In this document: positions 1 to 8,414 of the stretch, piece after piece
Numbering within the stretch: position 1 is the first letter of the stretch
How the letters are laid out: every line of letters starts with the position of its first letter
Source: Spirochaetales bacterium
GTDB lineage: Bacteria > Spirochaetota > Spirochaetia > UBA9216
Assembly: GCA_016839055.1 (NCBI GenBank)
Contig: JAEKNX010000009.1
Location: forward strand, 114,755 to 178,754
Length of the DNA: 64,000 nt
Reading direction: 5' to 3'
The notes under the pieces: generated by a model
Databases searched by the model: none
Told to the model about the DNA's origin: nothing
The model's input: the letters and a program-made list of their open reading frames with translations, nothing else
Translations under genes and position numbers: made by a program

Positions 1-709
1 CCGGCTCATTATATACCTGCAGAATATCTATGAAGCCCTCCCTCGCTGGAAAAACCGAACAGTCGGTGAAGGGTTTATCACTCCAGATTGTCGGTACTTT
101 TTTCAGTGAATTAAATTTCTGAAACCGGGCCAGGCTGAAGTATTCTCCGCCGGAATAGCCTCCGCTGCCGTTATTATCTGTATAACCGAAACGTATCGGG
201 CTGGTACTTATATATTTAGGGCTTCCGCCCGGGAAAATAACATGATGCCCCAGGGACGCCGGGCCTGAAAAGCCTTCAATCCGGTGACTGATATAAAGGT
301 TGTTCTCTCCTTCACCCATACCTATGGTCTTTGTTACCCTTCCCTTCCGGACCTCAGTGTCCAGATGAAAAGAAGCAGAGCTACCCCTGCTTTCGTCCTC
401 ATTGTAAATCCATCTCTTCTCCGAAGTCTCTCCATGGGGGGGATGATTCTCGCCCTTCCAGGAATTGTCTCCCCCGAAGGGCAGACAGAAAAAATCGCCT
501 CTGAGCGGCCCCAGGACAGCAGGCAGCCCGGAGAGTTCCGAGTGCTCTTCGGCCCAGGGATTAATATAGAAGGGCTCTACCGGATTATCAGAGTCTTTGA
601 AAAATGTAACTGGCGCCATATGTCCGCCGGCCTCTGTAACAGAAACATGGACACAGCCGTTTCCGAAGGTCCAGCTTCTCTGTCCTTTGATGATTTCTGA
701 TTTAAGCAT
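1..709 (-). CDS. Galactose-mutarotase-like protein, 3' end beyond window
   Basis: The minus strand is open from an ATG at 709 to the window edge (236 codons) with no stop, so the C-terminus is missing. GGAGG lies about six bases before the ATG. The protein starts MLKSEIIKGQRSW and is rich in Gly, aromatic and Pro residues, with stretches such as EAGGHMAPVTFF, GPLRGDFFCLPFGG and ASLGHHVIFPGG. This beta-rich pattern resembles the galactose mutarotase/aldose-epimerase fold, where conserved His residues bind sugar. I assign only the fold, and the substrate is unknown. The broken AraC-type gene just upstream on the same strand may once have regulated it. Confidence 0.55.
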   Translation of the reverse strand, partial: MLKSEIIKGQRSWTFGNGCVHVSVTEAGGHMAPVTFFKDSDNPVEPFYINPWAEEHSELSGLPAVLGPLRGDFFCLPFGGDNSWKGENHPPHGETSEKRWIYNEDESRGSSASFHLDTEVRKGRVTKTIGMGEGENNLYISHRIEGFSGPASLGHHVIFPGGSPKYISTSPIRFGYTDNNGSGGYSGGEYFSLARFQKFNSLKKVPTIWSDKPFTDCSVFPAREGFIDILQVYNEP

Positions 710-732
710 ATTCATCCTCCAGGTCAAGTATA

Positions 733-1020
733 TCAGATGTCAGACGCTGACACGCTATTTTTTATCACCCGGTGAAAAGGTATTGATTGGTATGCATTCT
801 TAAAACATTTAATATAATATGAATCAGACTCAAACCCGCATTCTCCGGCCGTCTCCGCCACAGACTGTCCCTCAGACAAGAGACGAAGTGAATTTGACAG
901 GCGGCCCCCCATAGACCAGGTTTCACCTGTTTTTTCCCGAAATTTGCAGCAAAAATGATACTTTGAAATACCAGCATGGAAGCTGACATCATCAATATTT
1001 GTAAAATTGATGCCAAACAT
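733..1020 (-). pseudogene. AraC-family regulator remnant (DNA-binding domain only)
   Basis: About 75 residues of an AraC/XylS double helix-turn-helix domain are recognisable: ISKYHFCCKFREKTGE (first HTH), then SVAETAGECGFESDSYYIKCF and SIPFHRVIK (second HTH). The sensory N-terminus is absent. Around 975 the homology stops and an opposite-strand methyltransferase-like fragment begins, so the gene was cut by a rearrangement. It ends 24 bases before the start of the mutarotase-like gene, its probable former target. The fragment is unlikely to be functional. Confidence 0.6.
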
Positions 1021-1281
1021 TCTAATGAGGCTTCAATTGCTCCAATGACAACCTGGCTTGAGAAATACGGGGAGCGTATCGGCAATTTCGGCGGAATTGA
1101 TATGGATGTGCTCTACAGGGAAGATGAGGCAGGGATCCGCCACTATGTAAGCGAGCGCTACCAGGAACTGGAAAACGTGCGAGGGACAGCGATAGGCTCG
1201 GGCAACCAGATAGCCGATTATATTCCGCCGGAGAATTTCCAGACGATGGTTGAAACAGTCAGGAGGCTGAGAAGGTTTTAA
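976..1281 (+). pseudogene. Uroporphyrinogen decarboxylase-like protein, C-terminal fragment
   Basis: The 101 residues match the last third of URO-D-fold proteins (methyltransferase/decarboxylase type): IDAKHSNEASIAPM, WLEKYGERIGNFGGIDMDVL, a GSGNQIADYIPPE stretch and the closing helix MVETVRRLRR. Full-length members have about 340-380 residues, so roughly 250 N-terminal residues are missing. The 5' end overlaps the AraC remnant on the other strand, which marks a recombination junction. Another URO-D-like remnant lies at 3594-4099 in opposite orientation and covers a different part of the fold. Confidence 0.6.
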
Positions 1282-1331
1282 TCTTTAAGAAGAGAACATG
1301 AACAGTCTTTAAGGATGGGCAATAATCTCCT

Positions 1332-2132
1332 CTAATCGGTGCTGCGAAGCACCGCCTGCTCAATCCTGTAATATGTCTGGTCCCTTGAATAGAGCAGCAT
1401 ACTCAAGTCCTCTATCAGAATTTGAGGGCCCTGCAGCTTCAAATCTCTTTCATCAGCCGCCATCTTGAATTCCGCAATTCTGTCCTCAATGGAAACACTT
1501 GGCCCAACAGAGGTCTGCAGACAGAAATAGTTCCCGGCCGGCAGCACTCGTGACTGAAGAGCTGAATGCTCTCCCTTTACAATCTCCGCCTTAAGGGCAA
1601 CCATCTCGCCCCTCTCCGGTTCTATCAGATTAAATAGTTCCACATCATAGTCGACGTGCTCAAGCCCATGGGCGACCACAAAGGAGTGAATATCCTTCAA
1701 ACTCAAGCTGCTGTCGGTGATATCTGCTGCGATTCGCAGTTCACGATCGGGATAGGTTCGTATCTCACAGGGATTGCCGGATACAGATTCGTACCGTTTA
1801 AGCTTTTCACCTATCATGCCCTGCTTTCTCTTCAGCTTTTCAATCTCTGTAGAGAGCGCCTGAAGTGATTTTTCGAGAAGGTGTTTATAATCATAGCCCT
1901 TCCCTTCCAGATTTTCGGAAATATCATTAATTGAAAGGTTAAGCTCTCTCAATCCTTTGATAATCTCCAGTCGTTCGATCTGCTCATAATCATAGAGACG
2001 GTATCCGTTCTCTCCGACAGAGAAGGGTTTCAAGAGTCCCTTTCGTTCATAAAACCGGATCTGAGAGGTACTCATATGGAGCAGTCCGGCTGTTTCGCCG
2101 ATTGTTAACCGGCTGCGTTTTTTTCCATTCAT
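1332..2132 (-). CDS. MerR-family transcriptional regulator with effector-binding domain
   Basis: The 266-residue protein has an N-terminal MerR winged helix (residues about 8-80: TIGETAGLLHMSTSQIRFYERKGLL, then the wing GYRLYDYEQIERLEII), a linking coiled-coil helix (about 85-120) and a C-terminal half (about 125-260) resembling the GyrI-like/BmrR-type ligand-binding module. Such proteins bind hydrophobic or cationic drugs and untwist a 19-bp-spaced promoter. It is divergent from a MATE pump gene, and a promoter of exactly that architecture lies between the two. It therefore most likely activates the pump on binding a ligand. Recognition of the first domain is secure; the ligand is unknown. 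Confidence 0.85.
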   Translation of the reverse strand: MNGKKRSRLTIGETAGLLHMSTSQIRFYERKGLLKPFSVGENGYRLYDYEQIERLEIIKGLRELNLSINDISENLEGKGYDYKHLLEKSLQALSTEIEKLKRKQGMIGEKLKRYESVSGNPCEIRTYPDRELRIAADITDSSLSLKDIHSFVVAHGLEHVDYDVELFNLIEPERGEMVALKAEIVKGEHSALQSRVLPAGNYFCLQTSVGPSVSIEDRIAEFKMAADERDLKLQGPQILIEDLSMLLYSRDQTYYRIEQAVLRSTD

Positions 2133-2138
2133 TTCTTC

Positions 2139-2169
2139 TTGACCTTAAACCTGGTTTAAGGTTTATCTT
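2139..2169 (+). promoter_or_regulatory. MerR-type promoter/operator for the MATE gene
   Basis: TTGACC (2139-2144) and TATCTT (2164-2169) are separated by 19 bases, the lengthened spacer typical of MerR-activated promoters. The spacer region holds a perfect dyad, ACCTTAAACC at 2142-2151 and GGTTTAAGGT at 2153-2162, centred on one T. It lies seven bases upstream of the merR start codon, so binding could also repress merR. Confidence 0.75.
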
Positions 2170-2210
2170 AAATATTATATCAATTTTTGTATAGTTTCGG
2201 AGCCATGAAA

Positions 2211-3581
2211 ATGTCTAAAAAGAATAAAATAGATCTTGGGAGTTCTCCTGTCGGAAAAACGTTCTGGAGATATGCAATTCCATCTATTCTGGCTATGACG
2301 GCCCAAAGTGCGGCCGGTATGATTAATTCCATCTTCATCGGCCGCACTGTAGGCCCTGAAGGGCTTACAGCTATCACCCTGCTGATGCCTATTGTAATGT
2401 TCCTGATAGGTCTCGCTACAATGGTCGCTATCGGGGGAACCACCCGTGCAGGGATTGAGCTAGGTAAAGGCAATCCTGTTAAAAGCAACAATATGTTCAA
2501 TGTTACGCTCAGCTCTCTGGCTATACTTGGATTGCTGTCCACCGCCATTGTAAATCTACTTTTAACCCGGATTGCTGATCTGGCCGGAGCAACAGGAGAG
2601 GCTCGCCTGTATCTGCTGCAATATGGACGCACACTAAGCCCGTTTATACTGTTTTTTCTGCTGAACTTTTCATTCATTTTTTTCCTAAAACTCGACGGCC
2701 GTCCTATTATTGCTGTTTCCATTGCAGTATTCGGTACCATTCTGAACATACTGCTAGGTTACATATTAATCGTGATGCTTGGAATGAAGGTTAAGGGTGC
2801 TGCACTCGCTACCGGGATTTCACAATTAATTCCATTTCTGATGTTGTCAACAGCTATACTGATAAAATCTCGCTGGACTATTCGTCGCCCGGTTTTCAGA
2901 AGAAAGGATATCTTCAACATCCTCTTTAACGGCTCGTCCGAATTATTGAGTAATTCTGCTTATTCCATATCAGGCTTTTTATTCAATATAATCATTATGA
3001 AAAGAATCGGTGTAACTGGTGTGGCTGCCTATGCTGTTTCCCTGCAGATGGCAGCACTTGCAAATGCAATAGGTTACGGCTTTGCCGAATCCAACCAGAC
3101 CGGTATAAGCTATAATTACGGCGCCGGAAAGCTTGTAAGAGTGCGTTCATTCTTAAGATATACCCTCTCAGCATCACTTGCAGCAGGAATTATTATCTTT
3201 TTCATAACCTTCTTCCTCGGTGAGAAAATCAGCCTGATATTTATAAAAGATCCAGCCACTCTTAAATTAGCCGGCCATATTCTAAAATTCTACGCATTCG
3301 CATTCCTGGTTTCCGGTTGGAATATATCTCTCGGAACCTATTATACGGCAATCGGCGATCCTCGTCTTTCGGGCCTCCTGACTCTCTATCGCGCTCTGCT
3401 CTCTTTAATGATAGGCCTGCTGCTGTTTCCGACAATTTTCGGTGATAACGGAATATGGATGGCCCTACTTTTCGCTGAAGGCACCAGCTTGATTCTCGGC
3501 ATCATAATTCACAGATGGAAGCCCTTTGGACTGGATTTCAAGGAAATAAAAGAAAAAGGAAAAATCAGAAAAACGGCCTGA
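2211..3581 (+). CDS. MATE-family multidrug/cation efflux transporter
   Basis: This is an integral inner-membrane antiporter of about 456 residues with around 12 hydrophobic helices, the usual MATE length. The N-terminal family signature is visible (VGKTFWRYAIPSILAMTAQS, then MINSIFIGRTVGPEGLTAITLLMP), and the two six-helix halves are recognisable. ATG 2211 (MSKKNKID) was chosen because CGGAG lies eight bases upstream. A TTG at 2187 and an ATG at 2205 are possible but worse. The MerR-type promoter upstream suggests induction by a toxic ligand. MATE pumps exchange substrate for Na+ or H+; the substrate cannot be read from the sequence. Confidence 0.85.
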   Translation: MSKKNKIDLGSSPVGKTFWRYAIPSILAMTAQSAAGMINSIFIGRTVGPEGLTAITLLMPIVMFLIGLATMVAIGGTTRAGIELGKGNPVKSNNMFNVTLSSLAILGLLSTAIVNLLLTRIADLAGATGEARLYLLQYGRTLSPFILFFLLNFSFIFFLKLDGRPIIAVSIAVFGTILNILLGYILIVMLGMKVKGAALATGISQLIPFLMLSTAILIKSRWTIRRPVFRRKDIFNILFNGSSELLSNSAYSISGFLFNIIIMKRIGVTGVAAYAVSLQMAALANAIGYGFAESNQTGISYNYGAGKLVRVRSFLRYTLSASLAAGIIIFFITFFLGEKISLIFIKDPATLKLAGHILKFYAFAFLVSGWNISLGTYYTAIGDPRLSGLLTLYRALLSLMIGLLLFPTIFGDNGIWMALLFAEGTSLILGIIIHRWKPFGLDFKEIKEKGKIRKTA

Positions 3582-3593
3582 TTAAACATCTAA

Positions 3594-4099
3594 TCAAACG
3601 CTCCTACTCTGCTGAAATATCTCCCGATATTCTCCGGCATCGAGCCCGAGCTCAATCAAATCAGGAATAAAGTTGGTTATATAACCGTCAGAATGAAAGA
3701 ATATCTTCTTTTTGTAATGACGGGCTAAGTCAATATAGTCCTTATAAAGCGGTTTAAAAAATCACGCCACATCTCCAATTAAATCAAAAGACTTGTCTGG
3801 GAACCCCAGTCATCCATAAACCATACGACATCCACATCGGTGCGGCACCAGATCTCCATCTCCTTCAGATAGAAATCATAGATGATCGCAAGCGTCTTTA
3901 TCACATTCTCAGGCTTAAAGGCCAGATCCATAAAAAGCTGCTCGGTCGTCCGCATCCACTGAAATACTAAAAGTAATTGATTATATAAATTCATTCCTAT
4001 ACTGCCCGAAACCGTCAGAGAAAGAACCACTTTCGCTGAGTCTCTGCGCCGATATTGCCGTATCCCAGTATTCCGCCGATACAAGAACACCTCCCCCAC
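3594..4099 (-). pseudogene. Uroporphyrinogen decarboxylase-like protein, broken middle fragment
   Basis: Reading the minus strand, residues matching the central part of URO-D-fold proteins run through TEQLFMDLAFKPENVIKTL and VVWFMDDWGSQTSLLI to a TAA at about 3779. The homology continues past that stop as LEMWRDF. After a one-base frameshift in a run of T it resumes as KPLYKDYIDLARHYKKK and FFHSDGYITNFIPDLIEL, ending near 3594. There is therefore one nonsense change and one frameshift, and both ends are missing. It is not the same part of the fold as the fragment at 976-1281. The clear cross-frame homology makes decay certain even though the original substrate is unknown. Confidence 0.7.
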
Positions 4100-4124
4100 A
4101 GCCTGGTTAAAAAATAGAAATCAC

Positions 4125-4175
4125 TTGATCTAACAATAAAGTGATGTTATTATCAGACAGCTAAACCGCTTTAGC
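4125..4175 (+). promoter_or_regulatory. Putative promoter and LacI-type operator for the lacI operon
   Basis: TTGATC (4125-4130) and TATTAT (4148-4153) are 17 bases apart. Just downstream, 4160-4175 reads GCTAAACCGCTTTAGC: six-base inverted arms around a central CpG, the usual form of a LacI-family operator. A second dyad, ATCACTT (4120-4126) and AAGTGAT (4139-4145), overlaps the promoter. The positions suggest autoregulation of the downstream operon. This is inferred from sequence only. Confidence 0.55.
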
Positions 4176-4199
4176 AATCTAATTAATCAGGAAGTCTCG

Positions 4200-5264
4200 T
4201 TGATAAAGGGAAAAATTACACTCAAGACAATCTCGGAAGCTCTTGAGCTATCAAAAACAACAGTTTCACTTGTTCTCAAGGGTGACGGCGACAGATACAG
4301 AATAAGCAAAGCCACTCAGGGTCGGATTCTTGGCTATGCTGAGGCTGTCGGATTTGAACCTGATTTTCTCGCGAGTGCCCTTGTTACAAAAAAGACGTTA
4401 ACAATTGGCCTAATCTTCCCCGATGTTCATGAATTATTCATGTCTGAAATGATTAAGGGAATAGAATTGGTTCTATACCCGGCAGGTTATTCGATACTGC
4501 TTTCAACAAGCGGATTTAATACTGAATTTGAGCTGCGAAATATCAGACAGATGCTCAGACGCAAGGTAGACGGCTTGATTATTGTTCCCTATATTCCAAT
4601 AGCTGATAAGCATTATAAACATGGCTACCTACGGGAAATAAAGAAGGCTGCCTGTCCTGTTATTTTTGTCGACCGAATACCACCCGAGAACGATGATCTT
4701 AACTGGATAATTCAGAATGATCATGATGCGGCCTTTGAAGCGGTTAGGCTGCTCCATGACAGAGGCTGCAGGAATATCCGCTGCTTGAGCTTCGATCTCG
4801 CGGCATCTTCGGTCACAGACAGAATCCGCGGTTTCAATGACGGAATGAAGGCCTGCGGGCTTGCCTCTGATAATGAGAGTCTCATTTTACTGGAGAAGCA
4901 GGATCCGGGTTCAGAGGATCTGCATCTGGCACTTATGGCAATGGCCGAGGGGAAAAAGCCGGTTGACGGACTGCTTGTCACAACAGGCGGACTCGCTCAC
5001 AAAGTTAAATACCTGATCAGTAAATCAAGTCTCGATATGCAGGATATTCAGATTGCGAAGTTCGGAAAAGACCCTGATTATTTTGATACCGGTATGATTC
5101 AAATAATTCAGCCAAATGCGGAAATGGGAAAACGGGCGGCACAGACCATACTTGATTTTATATCAGATCCGCCGGAGGAACCTGTTCATCTGGAAATTAA
5201 TTCTTTAACAGTCGAGGGAATTCCAAAAGTCGTAAGTGAGGAAGGACGAAATGAAAAGAAGTAA
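4200..5264 (+). CDS. LacI-family transcriptional regulator
   Basis: The 354-residue protein has an N-terminal LacI HTH (residues about 6-60: TLKTISEALELSKTTVSLVLKG, with the hinge helix near AVGFEPDFLASAL) followed by a periplasmic-binding-protein-like sensor domain (about 65-340: LTIGLIFPDVHELFMSEMIKGIE). It starts with TTG; AGGAAG sits five bases upstream and no better codon is nearby. It is the first gene of a four-gene unit and overlaps the isomerase gene by 14 bases, so it is probably the local repressor, released by a sugar or sugar alcohol from this pathway. Its operator is probably at 4160-4175. Confidence 0.88.
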   Translation: MIKGKITLKTISEALELSKTTVSLVLKGDGDRYRISKATQGRILGYAEAVGFEPDFLASALVTKKTLTIGLIFPDVHELFMSEMIKGIELVLYPAGYSILLSTSGFNTEFELRNIRQMLRRKVDGLIIVPYIPIADKHYKHGYLREIKKAACPVIFVDRIPPENDDLNWIIQNDHDAAFEAVRLLHDRGCRNIRCLSFDLAASSVTDRIRGFNDGMKACGLASDNESLILLEKQDPGSEDLHLALMAMAEGKKPVDGLLVTTGGLAHKVKYLISKSSLDMQDIQIAKFGKDPDYFDTGMIQIIQPNAEMGKRAAQTILDFISDPPEEPVHLEINSLTVEGIPKVVSEEGRNEKK

Positions 5265-5940
5265 AATCAATAAATTCATAATAGAGGCTGAGGTTTTATT
5301 AGCCGCGGGCGTTTTCCCTCTTCCTCCCTGGGCGGCTTGGACACCCGAAGAATGGAAAAACAGAAAAGATGACTGCGAGGCCATCTTCGAGAGCCGCCTT
5401 GGCTGGGATCTGACGGATTTTGGAAGCGGAGACTACTTAAGGCGCGGACTCCTCCTGATAACAATAAGAAACGGGAATAAGAGAACTGACATCAAACCAT
5501 ACGCCGAGAAAATCATGATAATAAAAGAAAAACAGGAAACTCCATTCCACTTTCACTGGCATAAAACCGAGGATATCATCAATCGCGGAGGCGGTAATCT
5601 TGTCATACAGCTGTACAACTCCGACGAAAACGAAGACTTCGCAGACAGTCCCGTTGACTTCCTGACCGACGGGATAAGACGAAGGGTTAATGCCGGGGAA
5701 AGGGTAATACTGACGCCGGGAGAAAGCATCACTCTGCAAACCGGTGTATACCACAGGTTCTATGCCGAAGAAGGTAAGGGCACGGTCATCGCCGGCGAAG
5801 TCAGCATGACCAACGATGATTTCGCCGATAACAGATTTTTCGAGAACTGCGGAAGATTTCCCGATATTGAAGAAGATGAAAAAATCTACAGAGCTCTCAT
5901 TGGAGATTATGAGAAAATTACCTCAGGAGGACTGTCTTGA
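5251..5940 (+). CDS. D-lyxose/D-mannose isomerase family protein
   Basis: This 229-residue cupin-fold protein resembles D-lyxose ketol-isomerases, which interconvert D-lyxose and D-xylulose and usually also D-mannose and D-fructose. The metal site is visible: HFHWHKTED supplies His and Glu ligands near residue 105, and GVYHRFYAE supplies the distal His near residue 170. ATG 5251 is preferred over GTG 5236 because GAGGAAGG precedes it by six bases. It overlaps lacI upstream and the kinase gene by four bases downstream (TTGA), so the genes are translationally coupled. With the kinase and dehydrogenase it points to a fructose- or mannose-centred pathway, but the real substrate is an inference. 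Confidence 0.8.
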   Translation: MKRSKINKFIIEAEVLLAAGVFPLPPWAAWTPEEWKNRKDDCEAIFESRLGWDLTDFGSGDYLRRGLLLITIRNGNKRTDIKPYAEKIMIIKEKQETPFHFHWHKTEDIINRGGGNLVIQLYNSDENEDFADSPVDFLTDGIRRRVNAGERVILTPGESITLQTGVYHRFYAEEGKGTVIAGEVSMTNDDFADNRFFENCGRFPDIEEDEKIYRALIGDYEKITSGGLS

Positions 5941-7118
5941 AGATCAACGCTATAGGCTGCTCCCTCATAGACAATCTGTATTCTCCGGTTGATTTCAGCT
6001 CAGAAGGCTACAGGAAATGGTCGGCAGAAAACGGGACAAAAAACGGGCTGATCACCGGAGGGCTGATCTTCGGCGACGAGCTCGAAGCATCATCAGGCAC
6101 TGCCTACAATGATATTCTAAAAGAAATCATCGGCGACCTTAAGCCTGATAAAAACATCGGGGGCCCGGCGGTAGTGGCGCTCATCCATATGGCACAAATT
6201 CTGGACAACGAAAAGCATCAGCTTGGTTTTTACGGCAGCCGCGGAAACGATTTAAACGGCAGATTTATTACTGAAAAACTCAAATCATTCGGAATTGACG
6301 CATCAGGCTATATCACGGTCGAGGGCAAGACTCCCTTTACCGATGTCCTCTCCGATCCGTCATACAATGATAATAATGGTGAACGTACATTTATTAACTA
6401 CCTAGGCGCCGCCGGAAATATAAGCGGAAGGACTCTGCCGGAGTCCTTCTTTAATGCTGACATTCTAATTTTTGGAGGAACCGGTCTGACCCCCGGCATT
6501 CATGACGACCTCAGCCTTCTGCTCAAAAAAGGGAGGGAGAGAGGATGCATAAATTGCGTAAACACTGTCTATGATTTCCGGAACCAGAAAAAAGCCCCAG
6601 ACAAACGCTGGCCGCTCGTAGAGAAGGATCAGGACTTTAAGCTAATAAATCTGCTGATCGCTGACAACGAAGAGGCGCTGAGAATAAGCGGGAAATCCAC
6701 AAAGAAGGACGCGGCCGCCTTCTTTCTCGATATGGGAGCAGCTGCCGGGGTTATTACACACGGGGCAGAGGATTTCATATGTTTTTCAAACGGCAGTCTT
6801 TTTAGCGAAAAAGGACTATTTACCATGCCGGTTTCAGCTGAATCGGGTAGAAAAATGAGAAAAACATCGGCAGCTGTGGCCGATACAACCGGCTGCGGAG
6901 ACAACTTTGCAGGCGGCCTGTACGCATCAATGACCGGGCAGCTGATGGGAACAAAGCCTTCCTTGAAAAAAGCAGCATCCTTTGGCGCTGTCTCCGGCGG
7001 ATTCGCGGGACTATACCGTGGTGGAGTCTATTATGAAAAATATAAAGGTGAGAAGCTAGACCGGCTTCATCCCCTCCTAAAAGCTTATGAAGAACAGACA
7101 GGAGAAAAACATGAATAA
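5937..7118 (+). CDS. PfkB/ribokinase-family carbohydrate kinase
   Basis: The 393-residue cytosolic kinase has the PfkB C-terminal signature DTTGCGDNFAGG near residue 320, where the Asp is the catalytic base and the Gly-rich turn forms the anion hole. The N-terminal substrate lid has GGPAVVALIHMAQIL. It starts with TTG overlapping the isomerase stop, with AGGAGG upstream. It is about 70 residues longer than typical fructokinases or ribokinases; the extra length is mostly in the first 60 residues. The substrate is unknown. The neighbours suggest a hexose, a ketose or a sugar alcohol such as mannitol. Confidence 0.82.
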   Translation: MKINAIGCSLIDNLYSPVDFSSEGYRKWSAENGTKNGLITGGLIFGDELEASSGTAYNDILKEIIGDLKPDKNIGGPAVVALIHMAQILDNEKHQLGFYGSRGNDLNGRFITEKLKSFGIDASGYITVEGKTPFTDVLSDPSYNDNNGERTFINYLGAAGNISGRTLPESFFNADILIFGGTGLTPGIHDDLSLLLKKGRERGCINCVNTVYDFRNQKKAPDKRWPLVEKDQDFKLINLLIADNEEALRISGKSTKKDAAAFFLDMGAAAGVITHGAEDFICFSNGSLFSEKGLFTMPVSAESGRKMRKTSAAVADTTGCGDNFAGGLYASMTGQLMGTKPSLKKAASFGAVSGGFAGLYRGGVYYEKYKGEKLDRLHPLLKAYEEQTGEKHE

Positions 7119-8292
7119 GGCAGTAATATTCGGTGCCGGCAACATAGGCCGATCATTTATAGGAAACATCTTTGCCTCCAACGGCTGGGAGGTCACATTC
7201 ATCGACGCCAACCGGGAGCTTGTAGACCTTCTAAACAGCCGCGGCGGCTACCCCATCCTGATTAAAAAAAACGGACAGCCTGATAAGACTCTCGAAGTCA
7301 GAGGAATCAGCGCCGTCCATAGCTCCGAGTATGAAATGATCATGGAGAAGCTCTGTTCATGCAATATCTGCGCGACATCGGTCGGACAGGGAGCACTTAA
7401 GTTTGTTATTCCGCAGTTAGTAGAGGCGGTAAAAAAGAGGCAGGCAGACGGGGCGGCAACGCTTGATATAATCATAGCAGAGAATATCAGAAATGGTGCA
7501 GATTATTTCCGCAGAGTCTTTCGCGAGCATGGTCTGACCGGAGAGGAAGCAGGCCTTGTTGAAACGAGTATCGGCAAAATGGTGCCGATAATGACAACAG
7601 ATGATCTTGCCTCAGATCCGCTGCTGCTGCATGCCGAAGAATACAACAGCCTGATCCTTGACGAAGACGGCTTTACGGGGAAAATCCCGGACTTTCCCGA
7701 GATCAAGGCGGTCAGGAATGTAGCGGCATGGGTAGACCGGAAATTATTCATTCACAACCTCGGCCACGCCGCGGCTGCATACTTTGGTTATGAAGCTTAT
7801 CCGGAGCGGAGGCTGATAGCCGAGGTTATCAAGGATGAGGCTATAAAGACCCGCATAAGGGCCGCCATGAGCGAAGCGGCCGCCGCCCTGCTGGCCGAAT
7901 ACCCGAAAGACTTCACCAGAGAGGCGCTTGATGAGCATATCGATGATCTGCTCTATCGTTTTGGTAATAGCGCCCTCGGCGACACAGTCTTCAGGGTCGG
8001 CCGTGATCTTTACCGTAAGCTCGGCCGTGATGATCGAATTCTCGGGGCAGCAGCGCTCTGCATCAAACATCAGCTTCCTAACAGTCGTATTCTCGAAGTA
8101 TTCCGCGCAGCCCTCGGTTTCAAGGCGGAGGACATTGCCGGAAACATGTTTATTGACGATATTGAGTTTCACTCCCGGCTCGGCATAATCGGCGAGGAGA
8201 TCATGCTCACGACCAGACTTGGGCTGACAAAAAGTGACAGGGAGTTAGAGACGCAAATAATGAAAACACTGGGGGAAAATACGGGTTCTTAG
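7111..8292 (+). CDS. Mannitol-1-phosphate 5-dehydrogenase family protein
   Basis: The 393-residue NAD(P)-dependent polyol dehydrogenase has an N-terminal Rossmann motif FGAGNIGRSFIG (residues about 6-17) and the long-chain mannitol dehydrogenase active site K-x4-N-x2-H in RKLFIHNLGHAAAAY (about 213-227). Family members reduce fructose-6-phosphate to mannitol-1-phosphate or act on related polyols. The length fits MtlD (about 380). ATG 7111 has AGGAG seven bases upstream and lies inside the end of the kinase gene (eight-base overlap). No PTS or transporter gene is beside it, unlike classical mannitol operons, so the substrate may be made internally or imported by a distant system. I use no symbol for that reason. 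Confidence 0.8.
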   Translation: MNKAVIFGAGNIGRSFIGNIFASNGWEVTFIDANRELVDLLNSRGGYPILIKKNGQPDKTLEVRGISAVHSSEYEMIMEKLCSCNICATSVGQGALKFVIPQLVEAVKKRQADGAATLDIIIAENIRNGADYFRRVFREHGLTGEEAGLVETSIGKMVPIMTTDDLASDPLLLHAEEYNSLILDEDGFTGKIPDFPEIKAVRNVAAWVDRKLFIHNLGHAAAAYFGYEAYPERRLIAEVIKDEAIKTRIRAAMSEAAAALLAEYPKDFTREALDEHIDDLLYRFGNSALGDTVFRVGRDLYRKLGRDDRILGAAALCIKHQLPNSRILEVFRAALGFKAEDIAGNMFIDDIEFHSRLGIIGEEIMLTTRLGLTKSDRELETQIMKTLGENTGS

Positions 8293-8414
8293 CGTATAAA
8301 AGAAATTCCTTGGGCCGCCCTCCCCCCACGACCGCCCAAAGGTTGCCCCCCACCGATTACCGCCCGGCCATGGAGAGACCACAACCGATGGAGGGCTGAG
8401 TATCTTTTGCCTAT

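Noticed and set aside
284..700. Plus-strand open frame of 138 codons
   Set aside because: It lies entirely within the minus-strand mutarotase-like gene, has low-complexity content and no ribosome site.
765..1085. Second minus-strand frame across the AraC remnant
   Set aside because: Its translation shows no family features; the AraC-like residues are in the other frame (733-1020).
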